Source of the DNA: Vibrio sp. 16
GTDB lineage: Bacteria > Pseudomonadota > Gammaproteobacteria > Enterobacterales > Vibrionaceae
Assembly (NCBI RefSeq): GCF_963681195.1
Contig: NZ_OY808997.1
Coordinates: 930,001-994,000 of the forward strand
Reading direction: 5' to 3'
DNA length: 64,000 nucleotides
A model generated the notes under the pieces. That model was given only the letters and a program-made list of their open reading frames with translations, had not been told where the DNA came from and ran no database searches. Position 1 is the stretch's first letter. Each line of letters starts with the position of its first letter. Shown piece after piece: positions 41,038 to 49,845 of this stretch. The position numbers were made by a program, and so were the translations under genes.

Positions 41038-42180
41038 ATGACCATTGTGGGAGAAAAACAGACGTTGAACGCTAAACAAAAAGCAGGACAACCAGTTATT
41101 CGTCTAACTGGTATCAGTAAAAGTTTCGATGGTAAGGAAATCATCGGTAATCTGAATTTAGATGTGAACCATGGTGAATTCCTTACCATTCTTGGTCCAT
41201 CGGGTTGTGGTAAAACAACCGTTCTTAGAATGATTGCTGGTTTCGAAACCGCTGACCAAGGTGACATTATTCTTGATAATCAGAATGTAACCTCAGTCCC
41301 TGCAGAACAAAGGCATGTCAACACTGTATTCCAAAGTTACGCACTCTTCCCACATATGACAGTGTTTGAGAACGTAGCATTTGGTCTGCGTATGCAAAAA
41401 ACACCGGCTTCGGATATCGAACCTCGCGTCATGGAAGCATTGCGCATGGTTCGCCTAGAGAAAATGGCGCAGCGTAAACCCCATCAGCTATCAGGTGGCC
41501 AGCAACAACGTATCGCTATCGCGCGCGCAGTTGTGAACAAACCTAAAGTCCTGTTGTTGGATGAATCTCTCTCTGCGCTTGATTACAAACTGCGTAAGCA
41601 AATGCAGATCGAATTGAAACAGCTTCAGCGCCAGTTAGGCATTACCTTCATCTTCGTGACACATGATCAGGAAGAAGCACTCTCTATGTCTGACCGCATT
41701 ATCGTTATGCGTGACGGTGTAATAGAGCAAGATGGTTCTCCACGTGAGATCTATGAAGAACCGAAGAACTTGTTCGTCGCTCGCTTTATCGGCGAAATCA
41801 ATGTGTTCAATGCGACCATGCTCGAGCGTTTAGATGACAAGCGCATTCGTGCTGACATCGAAGGTGTTGAATCTGTAGTTTACTACGATCAAGACGCGCA
41901 ATCGGGTGACAAGCTACAAGTGCTTCTTCGCCCTGAAGACTTACGTATCGAAGAGATCAAAGAGTCTGAGCAAAAAGGTATTGTTGGTCACGTTACTGAA
42001 CGAACCTACAAAGGTATGACCTTAGACTCGGTCATCGAGCTCGAATCAGGTATGCGTGTGATGGTTAGCGAATTCTTCAATGAAGACGATCCCGATGTGG
42101 ACCACTCTCTTGGACAAAAAGTCGCAATCACTTGGGTTGAGAGCTGGGAGGTGGTACTCAATGATAAGCAAGAAGCTTAA
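41038..42180 (+). CDS. potA: Spermidine/putrescine ABC transporter ATPase
   Basis: ATP-binding subunit (380 aa) of the polyamine importer PotABCD. It shows Walker [11 protein letters not shown]-loop [16 protein letters not shown], signature [15 protein letters not shown] and Walker [13 protein letters not shown]. The C-terminal TOBE-like domain has [12 protein letters not shown] and [10 protein letters not shown]. The start is not certain: ATG at 41038, GTG at 41047 or TTG at 41065 all keep the domain whole, and no clear ribosome site decides. Its 3' end overlaps potB by 20 bp. Confidence 0.94.
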   Translation: MTIVGEKQTLNAKQKAGQPVIRLTGISKSFDGKEIIGNLNLDVNHGEFLTILGPSGCGKTTVLRMIAGFETADQGDIILDNQNVTSVPAEQRHVNTVFQSYALFPHMTVFENVAFGLRMQKTPASDIEPRVMEALRMVRLEKMAQRKPHQLSGGQQQRIAIARAVVNKPKVLLLDESLSALDYKLRKQMQIELKQLQRQLGITFIFVTHDQEEALSMSDRIIVMRDGVIEQDGSPREIYEEPKNLFVARFIGEINVFNATMLERLDDKRIRADIEGVESVVYYDQDAQSGDKLQVLLRPEDLRIEEIKESEQKGIVGHVTERTYKGMTLDSVIELESGMRVMVSEFFNEDDPDVDHSLGQKVAITWVESWEVVLNDKQEA

Positions 42181-43021
42181 TCTACAAAACGCCATCATTG
42201 CCCTAATTGTTGGTTGGTTAACACTGTTTGTGCTAATCCCTAACGTCATGATTATTGGTACCAGTTTCCTCACGCGTGATGAAGCTAACCTAATCGAAAT
42301 GACGTTCACATTAGACAACTATGTGCGCTTGATGGACCCACTGTACGCCAAGGTACTGTGGCACTCATTCTACATGGCGATTGTCGCGACGCTGATCTGT
42401 TTGGCCATTGGTTATCCATTTGCCTACATCGTGGCAAAAATGCCTGAGAAATGGCGACCAATCATGTTGTTTCTGGTGATTGTTCCTTTCTGGACTAACT
42501 CGCTGATTCGTACGTACGGCCTTAAAATCGTATTGGGTACTCAGGGCATCTTGAACAAATCGCTGATGGCGATGGAGATCATCGATAAACCGATTCGATT
42601 GATGTACACCGAAACTGCGGTAATGATTGGTCTGGTCTATATTCTGCTGCCGTTTATGATACTTCCGCTCTACTCAGCGATTGAGAAGTTAGACCATACC
42701 TACACGGAAGCAGCGCAAGACTTAGGGGCAAACAAGTTCCAGATATTTACCAAAGTAACGCTCCCTCTGACCATGCCTGGCATTATTGGAGGCTGTTTAT
42801 TGGTGCTACTGCCTGCACTGGGTATGTTCTACATTTCTGACTTACTCGGCGGAGCGAAAAACTTATTGATTGGTAACGTCATTAAGAGCCAAGTATTGAA
42901 CGCACGTGATTGGCCATTTGGTGCCGCGACCAGTATCGCTCTAACCATTGCGATGGCAATCATGCTTTACGCCTACTACAGAGCGGGCAAATTATTGAAT
43001 AAGAAAGTGGAGCTAGACTGA
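42161..43021 (+). CDS. potB: Polyamine ABC transporter permease PotB
   Basis: Inner-membrane permease of 286 residues with six helices. The EAA loop that contacts the ATPase is [28 protein letters not shown]. The ATG at 42161 has a strong GGGAGG ribosome site inside the potA 3' end; the longer frame from 42080 is unlikely. Its stop shares one base with the potC start (TGATG). Confidence 0.95.
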   Translation: MISKKLNLQNAIIALIVGWLTLFVLIPNVMIIGTSFLTRDEANLIEMTFTLDNYVRLMDPLYAKVLWHSFYMAIVATLICLAIGYPFAYIVAKMPEKWRPIMLFLVIVPFWTNSLIRTYGLKIVLGTQGILNKSLMAMEIIDKPIRLMYTETAVMIGLVYILLPFMILPLYSAIEKLDHTYTEAAQDLGANKFQIFTKVTLPLTMPGIIGGCLLVLLPALGMFYISDLLGGAKNLLIGNVIKSQVLNARDWPFGAATSIALTIAMAIMLYAYYRAGKLLNKKVELD

Positions 43022-43791
43022 TGGGCCGTACAGTTAGATTTAGCTTTATGACATTGGTGTACGCGTTTTTGTATCTGCCAATTATTGTCTTGATTGTTAA
43101 CTCATTTAACGCCAACAAATTTGGCATGAAATGGGGCGGTTTTACCACAAAGTGGTACGAAACCTTGATCAACAACGACAGCCTGATGCAAGCCGCGTGG
43201 CACTCGTTAAATGTTGCGATTTTTTCAGCAACAGCAGCAACCATAATTGGTAGCTTAACGGCTGTTGCCCTATTTCGTTATACCTTTAAGGGTAAGGGTG
43301 TGGTCAACGGGATGCTTTTTGTCGTGATGATGTCTCCGGACATCGTAATGGCTATTTCGCTGCTCGCGCTGTTTTTGGTGATGGGAGCGCAACTAGGATT
43401 CTTCACCTTGTTGGTTGCTCACATTACATTCTGTCTGCCGTTTGTAGTCGTGAGCGTATACAGCCGCTTAAATGGCTTTGACGTCAAGATGCTCGAAGCG
43501 GCCAAAGATTTGGGTGCAAGCGAATGGGTTATCTTGAAGCAAATTATTTTGCCTCTTGCTAAACCAGCAGTTGCAGCAGGCTGGCTACTGAGTTTCACCC
43601 TATCACTAGACGACGTGATTATCAGCTCGTTCGTGACAGGCCCAACATATGAAATCTTACCGTTGAAGATCTATTCAATGGTGAAAGTCGGCATTTCACC
43701 TGAAGTGAATGCCCTCGCAACCGTGATGCTGATTGTCTCACTAATTTTGGTTGTAACATCTCAGTTGCTAGCCAGAGAAAAAGTGAAGTAG
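43021..43791 (+). CDS. potC: Polyamine ABC transporter permease PotC
   Basis: Second permease (256 aa), with the EAA loop KMLEAAKDLGASEWVILKQIILPLAKPAVAAG region and six helices. Directly coupled to potB. A hairpin with a T-run follows, which probably lowers or uncouples expression of the binding-protein genes downstream. Confidence 0.95.
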   Translation: MGRTVRFSFMTLVYAFLYLPIIVLIVNSFNANKFGMKWGGFTTKWYETLINNDSLMQAAWHSLNVAIFSATAATIIGSLTAVALFRYTFKGKGVVNGMLFVVMMSPDIVMAISLLALFLVMGAQLGFFTLLVAHITFCLPFVVVSVYSRLNGFDVKMLEAAKDLGASEWVILKQIILPLAKPAVAAGWLLSFTLSLDDVIISSFVTGPTYEILPLKIYSMVKVGISPEVNALATVMLIVSLILVVTSQLLAREKVK

Positions 43792-43812
43792 AATCCGCAT
43801 CGAAAAACACGA

Positions 43813-43843
43813 AACAGAATGGCATGTCGCCGTTCTGTTTTTC
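43813..43843 (+). terminator. Hairpin between potC and potD2
   Basis: AACAGAATGGC pairs with GCCGTTCTGTT (one wobble) around a 5-nt loop, followed by TTTTT. It lies 48 bp before potD2, so it may be an attenuator or processing site within the operon. Confidence 0.75.
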
Positions 43844-43890
43844 TATCCAATCTCCATTGTGGAGATACGTTTGGTTTGGAGCTAACGTCA

Positions 43891-44925
43891 ATGAAAAAAT
43901 GGGCTACTTTATTAGCTGGTAGTGCATGTGCGCTTTCTCTGTTCTCAGGATCAGTTGCAGCGGACGAAAACAAAGAACTTGTATTTATGAACTGGGGTCC
44001 TTACATCAACAGTAATATCCTAGAACAATTTACAAAGGAAACTGGCATCAAGGTGATTTACTCGACTTACGAGTCGAATGAAACACTGTATGCAAAGCTA
44101 AAAACACATAATCAAGGTTATGACCTTGTCGTACCGTCAACTTACTTCGTCGCAAAAATGCGCGATGAAGGAATGCTGCAAAAAATCGACAAGTCGAAAC
44201 TGAGTAACTTCTCTAACCTAGATAAGAACTACTTGGACAAGCCTTACGATCCAAACAACGACTATTCGATTCCTCACGTAGTAGCGATTACTGGCCTTGC
44301 CGTTAACGCTGACATGTACGATCCGAATGACTTTACGAGCTGGGCTGATCTATGGAACCCAGAACTTGAAGGTCAGCTAATGTTGATGGACGACACCCGC
44401 GAAGTGTTCCACATCGCTTTGCGTAAACTGGGTTACTCTGGTAACTCAACCGATCCGAAACAGATCGACGAAGCGTACGCAGAACTACAGAAGCTAATGC
44501 CAAACGTATTGGTATTTAACTCTGACAACCCAGGTGCTCCATATATGTCTGGTGAAGTTGGCGTAGGTATGCTTTGGAACGGCAGTGCGGCTGCGGCTCA
44601 AAACGAAGGTATGAACCTAAAACTTGTCTTCCCTAAAGAAGGCGGTATCGGTTGGGTTGATAACTTTGCCATCTCTTCGGGTGCGAAGAACGTAGATGCG
44701 GCTCATAAGATGATCGATTTCCTACTTCGCCCAGAAATTGCCGAGCAAATCTCGCGCGATACCGGTTATTTAACAGCGGTTGCTGAGTCTAACGCCAAGT
44801 TTAAAGATGTGGCTCCCCTATTCCCTTCTCAAGAAGATCTGGACCGTGTGGAGTGGCAAGATTCGGTAGGCGATTTAACCGTGAAGTATGAAGAATACTT
44901 CCTAAAGCTTAAAGCGGGTCAATAA
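43891..44925 (+). CDS. potD2: Periplasmic polyamine-binding protein, first paralogue
   Basis: A 344-residue extracytoplasmic solute-binding protein with a signal peptide (MKKWATLLAGSACALSLFSGSVAA). The mature fold starts ENKELVFMNWGPYINSNILEQF. It belongs to the PotD/PotF family; FMNWGPYI and MLWNGSAAAAQNEG are family segments. It differs from its downstream paralogue at ligand-side aromatic positions (MNWGPY against YNWSEY), which suggests different polyamine preference or a weak binder. GGAG lies upstream. A terminator follows. Confidence 0.92.
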   Translation: MKKWATLLAGSACALSLFSGSVAADENKELVFMNWGPYINSNILEQFTKETGIKVIYSTYESNETLYAKLKTHNQGYDLVVPSTYFVAKMRDEGMLQKIDKSKLSNFSNLDKNYLDKPYDPNNDYSIPHVVAITGLAVNADMYDPNDFTSWADLWNPELEGQLMLMDDTREVFHIALRKLGYSGNSTDPKQIDEAYAELQKLMPNVLVFNSDNPGAPYMSGEVGVGMLWNGSAAAAQNEGMNLKLVFPKEGGIGWVDNFAISSGAKNVDAAHKMIDFLLRPEIAEQISRDTGYLTAVAESNAKFKDVAPLFPSQEDLDRVEWQDSVGDLTVKYEEYFLKLKAGQ

Positions 44926-44940
44926 CCCAAACTAAACAGG

Positions 44941-44968
44941 AAAATAGGCAGCATTCGCTGCCTATTTT
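44941..44968 (+). terminator. Terminator of potD2
   Basis: AAAATAGGCAGC with its exact complement, a 4-nt loop, flanked by A and T runs. Confidence 0.88.
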
Positions 44969-45098
44969 CGTCATTGGCTGATATAATTTCTGTTTGCATG
45001 GTTTGTTGTTCTAACAAGCGACTTAACTCACTGCTTACCCAGCGTACATAAGCTTGGAAATGCTTATGCTGTCTAAGCACAGGAAAAACGGAAAAATA

Positions 45099-46136
45099 AT
45101 GAAAAGTAAATTCTATGCAAGCGCACTGTGCGCGGCGACTCTGATCGCTTCCCCTGCAATGGCTGCTGATCAAGAACTCTACTTCTACAACTGGTCTGAA
45201 TACATTCCAAACGAAGTTCTTGAAGACTTTACAAAAGAAACCGGAATTAAGGTGATTTACTCAACTTACGAGTCTAACGAAAGCATGTACGCTAAGTTAA
45301 AGACTCAAGGTTCTGGTTACGACCTAGTAGTACCGTCTACTTACTTTGTCTCTAAGATGCGCAAAGAAGGCATGCTACAAAAAATTGACAAAGAGAAGCT
45401 TTCTCACTTTGCCGATCTTGATACAAACTTCCTAAACAAACCGTTCGACCCAAACAACAGTTACTCTATCCCTTACATCTGGGGCGCGACAGGTATTGGC
45501 ATTAACTCAGACATGCTAGACAGCTCTTCAGCAACGAAGTGGGATGACTTCTGGGATAGCAAGTGGGAAGGCCAACTTATGCTGATGGATGACTCGCGCG
45601 AAGTCTTCCATATCGCCCTAACGAAGCTTGGGTACTCACCAAACACCACGGATCCAGATGAAATCAAAGCAGCATATGAAGAGCTGAAAAAGCTAATGCC
45701 AAATGTATTAGTTTTCAACTCTGATTTCCCAGCAAACCCATACTTAGCAGGCGAAGTTTCTCTTGGCATGCTTTGGAATGGTTCGGCATACATGGCGCGT
45801 CAAGAAGGCGCATCTATCAACATCATCTGGCCTGAAAAAGGCGCTATTTTCTGGATGGACAGCCTAGCTATTCCTGCAGGTGCGAAGAATATCGAAGCGG
45901 CACACAAAATGATCGACTTCCTACTTCGCCCAGAGAATGCAGCGAAAATCGCTCTTGAGATTGGCTACCCTACGCCAGTGGCTACAGCACACGATCTACT
46001 GCCTAAAGAGTTTGCAAACGACCCAAGCATTTTCCCACCACAAGAAGTGATGGAAAGTGGCACGTGGCAAGACGAAGTGGGTGAAGCAAGCGTGCTTTAC
46101 GACGAATACTTCCAGAAACTTAAAGTAGATAATTAA
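45099..46136 (+). CDS. potD1: Periplasmic spermidine/putrescine-binding protein
   Basis: A 345-residue binding protein with a signal peptide (MKSKFYASALCAATLIASPAMAA) and a mature start DQELYFYNWSEYIPNEVLEDF, closer to E. coli PotD than potD2 is. The segments VVPSTYFVSKMRKEGML and SLGMLWNGSAYMARQEG line the ligand site. The two paralogues are roughly 60% alike by eye, so this looks like an old tandem duplication. In V. cholerae PotD1 is the protein needed for spermidine uptake and for its effect on biofilm. It is separated from potD2 by a terminator and about 130 bp, so it may have its own promoter. Confidence 0.93.
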   Translation: MKSKFYASALCAATLIASPAMAADQELYFYNWSEYIPNEVLEDFTKETGIKVIYSTYESNESMYAKLKTQGSGYDLVVPSTYFVSKMRKEGMLQKIDKEKLSHFADLDTNFLNKPFDPNNSYSIPYIWGATGIGINSDMLDSSSATKWDDFWDSKWEGQLMLMDDSREVFHIALTKLGYSPNTTDPDEIKAAYEELKKLMPNVLVFNSDFPANPYLAGEVSLGMLWNGSAYMARQEGASINIIWPEKGAIFWMDSLAIPAGAKNIEAAHKMIDFLLRPENAAKIALEIGYPTPVATAHDLLPKEFANDPSIFPPQEVMESGTWQDEVGEASVLYDEYFQKLKVDN

Positions 46137-46154
46137 GCGATTTATCTTACACTT

Positions 46155-46182
46155 AATAAAGCGGCATCTGCCGCTTTATTAG
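46155..46182 (+). terminator. Terminator of potD1
   Basis: AATAAAGCGGCA / TGCCGCTTTATT stem with a 2-nt apparent loop. Confidence 0.82.
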
Positions 46183-46194
46183 TTTGAGAGGACT

Positions 46195-46971
46195 ATGTAC
46201 AGAGTCACCCTTTTCTTTCTTTCATTGCTGATCATCGTCCAATTATTACTATTGGTGATGAGTCATTTCTTCGCTGTTGATTCACGCTACGATCTGCTTT
46301 TCGAGACAAACACCCTCTTTCTGGTGATTTATTTAGCCTACATCTCTCTGCGAACAGTGCGCTCCAACTCACTGGTTAATTATGGGGTTGGCTTACTGAT
46401 CACAAACAGTTTTTATGAAGTCGTCACGGAAATCACTTACTTCAACGACATCGCAGCGCAACATCCGTTGGTTGACTCGTTTCTAGAAGACGGCTTGTTA
46501 CAACTTTCGTTCTTGTTGTTGGCCTTTGGCATTACTCGTATGGTCAATAAAGCGAAAGAGAACGCCACTATTGATGAGTTAACTGGGCTATACAACCGAA
46601 AAAAACTCAACAACATCACCCTCGAAAAATTTGACTTAATCTACTTTGATTTAGATGGCTTAAAGTTAGTCAACGATACACAAGGTCATGCGCAAGGCGA
46701 TATTATGTTGGTTCGCTTTGCACAGGCGTTACGAGAATCGACTTCTGAGGCGGAGCAAGCGTTTAGACTGGGTGGCGATGAATTTGCTGTTGTGGCGTCG
46801 CCAGGGGCAGGACTCGCGTTCATTCGCAAGATCAACGCTCATCTAGAAGGTGAAGACATCAAGTTTAGCTATGGTATTGATTCAACAACCAAGACTCAGT
46901 TCCATCAAGCGTTAATCAATACAGATAAAGCCATGTATGAAATGAAAAAAGCTCAGCGAGGCAAGCGCTGA
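46195..46971 (+). CDS. Membrane-bound GGDEF protein (putative diguanylate cyclase)
   Basis: A 258-residue protein. Four hydrophobic segments fill the first 120 residues (for example VTLFFLSLLIIVQLLLLVM, LLQLSFLLLAFGITRMV). A compact GGDEF domain follows, with DELTGLYNRK, DLIYFDLDGLKLVNDTQGHAQGD and intact GGDEF at 193-197. The metal-binding Asp and the signature are present, so synthesis of c-di-GMP is likely. The RxxD inhibitory site that normally stands five residues before GGDEF is absent (EAEQAFRL there), so product inhibition is not expected. The short distance to the pot operon recalls the polyamine to c-di-GMP link in Vibrio, but the transmembrane sensor is unrelated to PotD partners such as MbaA. 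Confidence 0.85.
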   Translation: MYRVTLFFLSLLIIVQLLLLVMSHFFAVDSRYDLLFETNTLFLVIYLAYISLRTVRSNSLVNYGVGLLITNSFYEVVTEITYFNDIAAQHPLVDSFLEDGLLQLSFLLLAFGITRMVNKAKENATIDELTGLYNRKKLNNITLEKFDLIYFDLDGLKLVNDTQGHAQGDIMLVRFAQALRESTSEAEQAFRLGGDEFAVVASPGAGLAFIRKINAHLEGEDIKFSYGIDSTTKTQFHQALINTDKAMYEMKKAQRGKR

Positions 46972-46973
46972 GC
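46945..46973 (-). terminator. Terminator of cobB, overlapping the 3' end of the GGDEF gene
   Basis: GCTCAGCG / CGCTGAGC stem with a 7-nt loop; on the - strand it is followed by six T. The stem is inside the coding end of the opposing gene. Confidence 0.8.
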
Positions 46974-46993
46974 ATCTATTCAAAACGCAACGT

Positions 46994-47731
46994 TTATGCG
47001 TGCTTTGCTTGAGGTTTCTGCAAAGCTAGGATTTCCTCAACCAGTTTCGGAACTTCCACACTGGCTTTTCCATAACGCTTCTCTTCAAACTCACTCTCAA
47101 CAGCACTTGGCTCTAAATTGATTTCTATTGTGTGGGCACCATGCATTTTGGCATCGTGAACAAATCCAGCAGCGGGGAAAACAACCCCTGATGTACCAAT
47201 CGAAATGAACAGATCTGCGTCTTCTAGGGATTGATAAATCTCGCCCATTCGTAATGGCATTTCGCCAAACCAAACAACATGAGGTCGCATTTGAGATGGC
47301 ATTTGACAGCAATGACAAAGATCGCCCGTTTTGATTTCACCCAACTCTTCAACCACTTGATTCGATACGCTGCAACGTGCTTTTAGGAGTTCGCCATGCA
47401 TGTGAATGACGTTCGAGCTGCCACCTCGCTCATGTAGGTTATCGATGTTCTGTGTAATCACGGTTACCGTCCCGTCTAGCTCGGCTTCCAGTTGCCCTAA
47501 TGCGATGTGAGCTGCATTGGGTTCAATATGCGGTTCTTGTAGCATGATGCGGCGTTTATTATAGAAATCTTGAACAAGATCAGGGTCGCGGGCAAATCCT
47601 TCAGGGGTCGCGACATCTTCTATGCGGTGATCTTCCCACAAGCCATCTTGCGCTCGAAAAGTTTGAATACCTGATTCAGCTGAGATCCCTGCTCCAGTGA
47701 GAATTACGACATTACGATACGGAAACTTCAT
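46994..47731 (-). CDS. cobB: NAD-dependent protein deacylase CobB (sirtuin)
   Basis: A class III deacylase (245 aa) that removes acetyl and succinyl groups from lysines, for instance from acetyl-CoA synthetase. Signature motifs are [26 protein letters not shown] and the catalytic HMHGEL His. A zinc-like Cys set is KARCSVS and [20 protein letters not shown] and [14 protein letters not shown] also fit. The RRI-type Tyr/Arg pair for succinyl substrates looks present in FYNKRRIML, as in class III sirtuins. Confidence 0.95.
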   Translation of the reverse strand: MKFPYRNVVILTGAGISAESGIQTFRAQDGLWEDHRIEDVATPEGFARDPDLVQDFYNKRRIMLQEPHIEPNAAHIALGQLEAELDGTVTVITQNIDNLHERGGSSNVIHMHGELLKARCSVSNQVVEELGEIKTGDLCHCCQMPSQMRPHVVWFGEMPLRMGEIYQSLEDADLFISIGTSGVVFPAAGFVHDAKMHGAHTIEINLEPSAVESEFEEKRYGKASVEVPKLVEEILALQKPQAKHA

Positions 47732-47852
47732 ACCACATCCTTATATTTTTCCTTTAGATGTAGCTTAGCACTTCGCTAATAACATCAGAAGTTATGCGGA
47801 TTAGACCATAGTCGAAATCAAACGAGTTATACAAGGTAATGTGAACTAAAAC

Positions 47853-47874
47853 AAAAAAGGCGACCGAAGCCGCC
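47853..47874 (-). terminator. Terminator of amt
   Basis: On the - strand GGCGGC, TTCG tetraloop, GTCGCC, then six T. Confidence 0.88.
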
Positions 47875-47891
47875 CTATCTCAACCGATTGT

Positions 47892-49112
47892 TTAATCGTC
47901 ACTCGTGGCAGAGATTTTATGAATCGCCAAGTCTGCACCATTGAACTCATCTTCTTCCGATAAGCGTAAGCCAGATACTTTGTTAATGATGCCGTACACA
48001 ACCAAAGCGCCCCCAACCGCAATCCCAATGCCGACTAATGTACCGAGCAACTGAACCACAAAGCTCACGCCTCCGAGGCCACCTAACACAGTCTGGCCGA
48101 AAATACCGGCAGCAATGCCACCCCACGCCCCACAAACTCCGTGAAGCGGCCAAACTCCAAGAACATCATCGATTTTGGTTTTGTTTTGAAGGTAGGTAAA
48201 TAGATAAACAAATAACGCCCCTGCGACAGCACCCGTAATCAAAGAGCCGATGGGATGCATTAAGTCAGAGCCGGCACAAATGGCAACCAGACCAGCTAAA
48301 GGACCATTGTGAATAAAGCCTGGGTCGTTTTTGCCTGCGATTAAAGCAGCAACAATTCCACCGACCATCGCCATCAATGAATTCATCGCGACGAGCCCGC
48401 TGATGCCATTAAGCGTTTGCGCTGACATCACGTTAAATCCAAACCAGCCAACACACAGAATCCATGCGCCGAGCGCTAAAAACGGGATATTCGATGGCGC
48501 AAAGTTGGTGTGCTTTCCTGCTCTGATTCGCCCTTTACGCATACCGAGGAAAAGAACTGCAACCAACGCAATCCAACCGCCGACACCATGCACAACAACG
48601 GAGCCTGCAAAATCATGGAACCCATAGCCAAATTGTGATTCGAACCAAGCCTGCAAACCAAAGTTGCCATTCCAGATCATGCCTTCAAACACTGGGTAGA
48701 CCAATCCAACCGTAAAGAAGGTCGCCACAAGGATAGGATAAAAACGAGCTCGCTCAGCAATCCCGCCAGAAACGATGGCTGGAATCGCAGCGGCAAAGGT
48801 TAGTAAGAAGAAGAACTTGACCAGCTCATACCCATTTCCTTGTGAAAGAGTTTGTGCGTCAGCGAAGAAGTTTGCTCCATAAGCGACCCAATAACCGATG
48901 AAGAAATAGGCAAGCGCTGAAATACCGAAGTCTGCAAGAATTTTAACCAGAGCATTGACTTGGTTCTTATGTCTGACCGTACCGACTTCGAGAAATGCGA
49001 ACCCAGCGTGCATTAAGAACACCATAATGGCACCAAGAAGAAGAAAAAGTGTGTCCGAACTTTGAGTCAGGGTTTGAACGGCTCCATGAACCTGACTGGC
49101 TGTTACGCTCAT
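47892..49112 (-). CDS. amt: Ammonium transporter Amt
   Basis: An 11-helix inner-membrane ammonium channel of 406 residues. It shows GAIMVFLMHAGFAFLEVGTVRHKN, the conserved FHDFAGSVVVHGVGG pore-His segment and the second His in WPLHGVCGAWGG. The start at 49112 (MSVTASQVHG) has GGAG upstream; the longer frame from 49145 is unlikely. There is no glnK next to it, unlike the usual glnK-amt pair. The promoter is sigma-54 type with NtrC-like half-sites upstream, so nitrogen limitation should induce it. Confidence 0.94.
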   Translation of the reverse strand: MSVTASQVHGAVQTLTQSSDTLFLLLGAIMVFLMHAGFAFLEVGTVRHKNQVNALVKILADFGISALAYFFIGYWVAYGANFFADAQTLSQGNGYELVKFFFLLTFAAAIPAIVSGGIAERARFYPILVATFFTVGLVYPVFEGMIWNGNFGLQAWFESQFGYGFHDFAGSVVVHGVGGWIALVAVLFLGMRKGRIRAGKHTNFAPSNIPFLALGAWILCVGWFGFNVMSAQTLNGISGLVAMNSLMAMVGGIVAALIAGKNDPGFIHNGPLAGLVAICAGSDLMHPIGSLITGAVAGALFVYLFTYLQNKTKIDDVLGVWPLHGVCGAWGGIAAGIFGQTVLGGLGGVSFVVQLLGTLVGIGIAVGGALVVYGIINKVSGLRLSEEDEFNGADLAIHKISATSDD

Positions 49113-49208
49113 CCGTATAAGTCTCCATTTTTGTTTGTCGCGCACTTTTCCTGTGCGTCATATAACATCGCTCACCACATTGGTGATATTGCTTGAAGCC
49201 CTGATACG

Positions 49209-49223
49209 GCAAGTTACATGCCA
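49209..49223 (-). promoter_or_regulatory. Sigma-54 promoter of amt
   Basis: On the - strand TGGCATGTAACTTGC: GG and GC stand exactly 10 bp apart, and 10 of 11 bases of TGGCAC-N5-TTGC are met. Transcription would begin near 49197, about 85 bp before the start codon. Confidence 0.8.
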
Positions 49224-49329
49224 CTAAACTATAATTTTATAATCTACATCTTAGTGATTGAATTTATTAAAATAATTAAAGGATTCAAGTTGAAGGTGAC
49301 GATTTGAATGTGCAAACTGGGTGAGAAAA

Positions 49330-49381
49330 TGCACCATGAGAGGGATAGTTGCACCAGATAGAGGCGCAATCTTTTGGTGCA
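49330..49381 (-). promoter_or_regulatory. NtrC-like half-sites upstream of amt
   Basis: TGCACCA occurs at 49330-49336 and 49350-49356. TGGTGCA occurs at 49375-49381, and a weaker GGCGCA at 49363-49368. These are the half-sites of the NtrC consensus (TGCACY-N5-GGTGCA), although the spacing between paired halves is longer than usual. They lie 110-170 bp before the sigma-54 promoter, the expected enhancer position. The rest of the 316-bp gap 49113-49428 holds no gene. Confidence 0.62.
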
Positions 49382-49388
49382 TAAAAAA

Positions 49389-49411
49389 GAGCCCTGAAGA
49401 GATCAGGGCTC
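49389..49411 (-). terminator. Terminator of the formate dehydrogenase operon
   Basis: GAGCCCTGA / TCAGGGCTC stem with a 5-nt loop; on the - strand followed by six T. Confidence 0.9.
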
Positions 49412-49428
49412 ACTTAGTAAGAGGCTTT

Positions 49429-49845
49429 TTACAGGTTTGGTCCTTTTGAAAAACTAAATGGTTGGTTGTCTCTGAGTTTGCTCATGCCTTGGAACATGCG
49501 GATAAACCAAATCACTATCGCAATTACACCAAATAACATTCCTACGTATGGGATGTAATAAGCAATCTCGTCGATGATATGACTTTGATACCAGTAATCA
49601 TTGACCCCTTTCAGGACACCATTTGACGTCGCTACCGTGATGATCAATACGACAAAGTAGGTTAAGTTCAGGAAGAAAGTTCGAATCAAGCCGTAATAGT
49701 GAGAATCGATCACTTCGCCATCTTCACCTCGGTCTAAACGGTAACCCGCGTAAACAATCGCAATCACACCTGAAATTAGGCAGGTAAACGGAGTAAAACA
49801 ACTTAAGATGTACGCAACCCAAATACCATTATGAGGTTTGTTCAT
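49429..49845 (-). CDS. Small multi-pass membrane protein at the end of the fdh operon
   Basis: A 138-residue protein with three to four transmembrane helices (AYILSCFTPFTCLISGVIAIVYAGY; LIRTFFLNLTYFVVLIITVA; IPYVGMLFGVIAIVIWFIRMFQGM; positions near 10-35, 55-75 and 105-128). It resembles the DUF4870-like membrane proteins; function unknown. It overlaps the end of the formate dehydrogenase gamma gene by 17 bp, which indicates translational coupling and a role with, or just beside, the membrane subunit. Confidence 0.68.
   Translation of the reverse strand: MNKPHNGIWVAYILSCFTPFTCLISGVIAIVYAGYRLDRGEDGEVIDSHYYGLIRTFFLNLTYFVVLIITVATSNGVLKGVNDYWYQSHIIDEIAYYIPYVGMLFGVIAIVIWFIRMFQGMSKLRDNQPFSFSKGPNL

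Noticed and set aside
42080..42160. N-terminal extension of PotB
   Set aside because: It lies within potA in another frame; the ATG at 42161 has a strong ribosome site and the normal N terminus.
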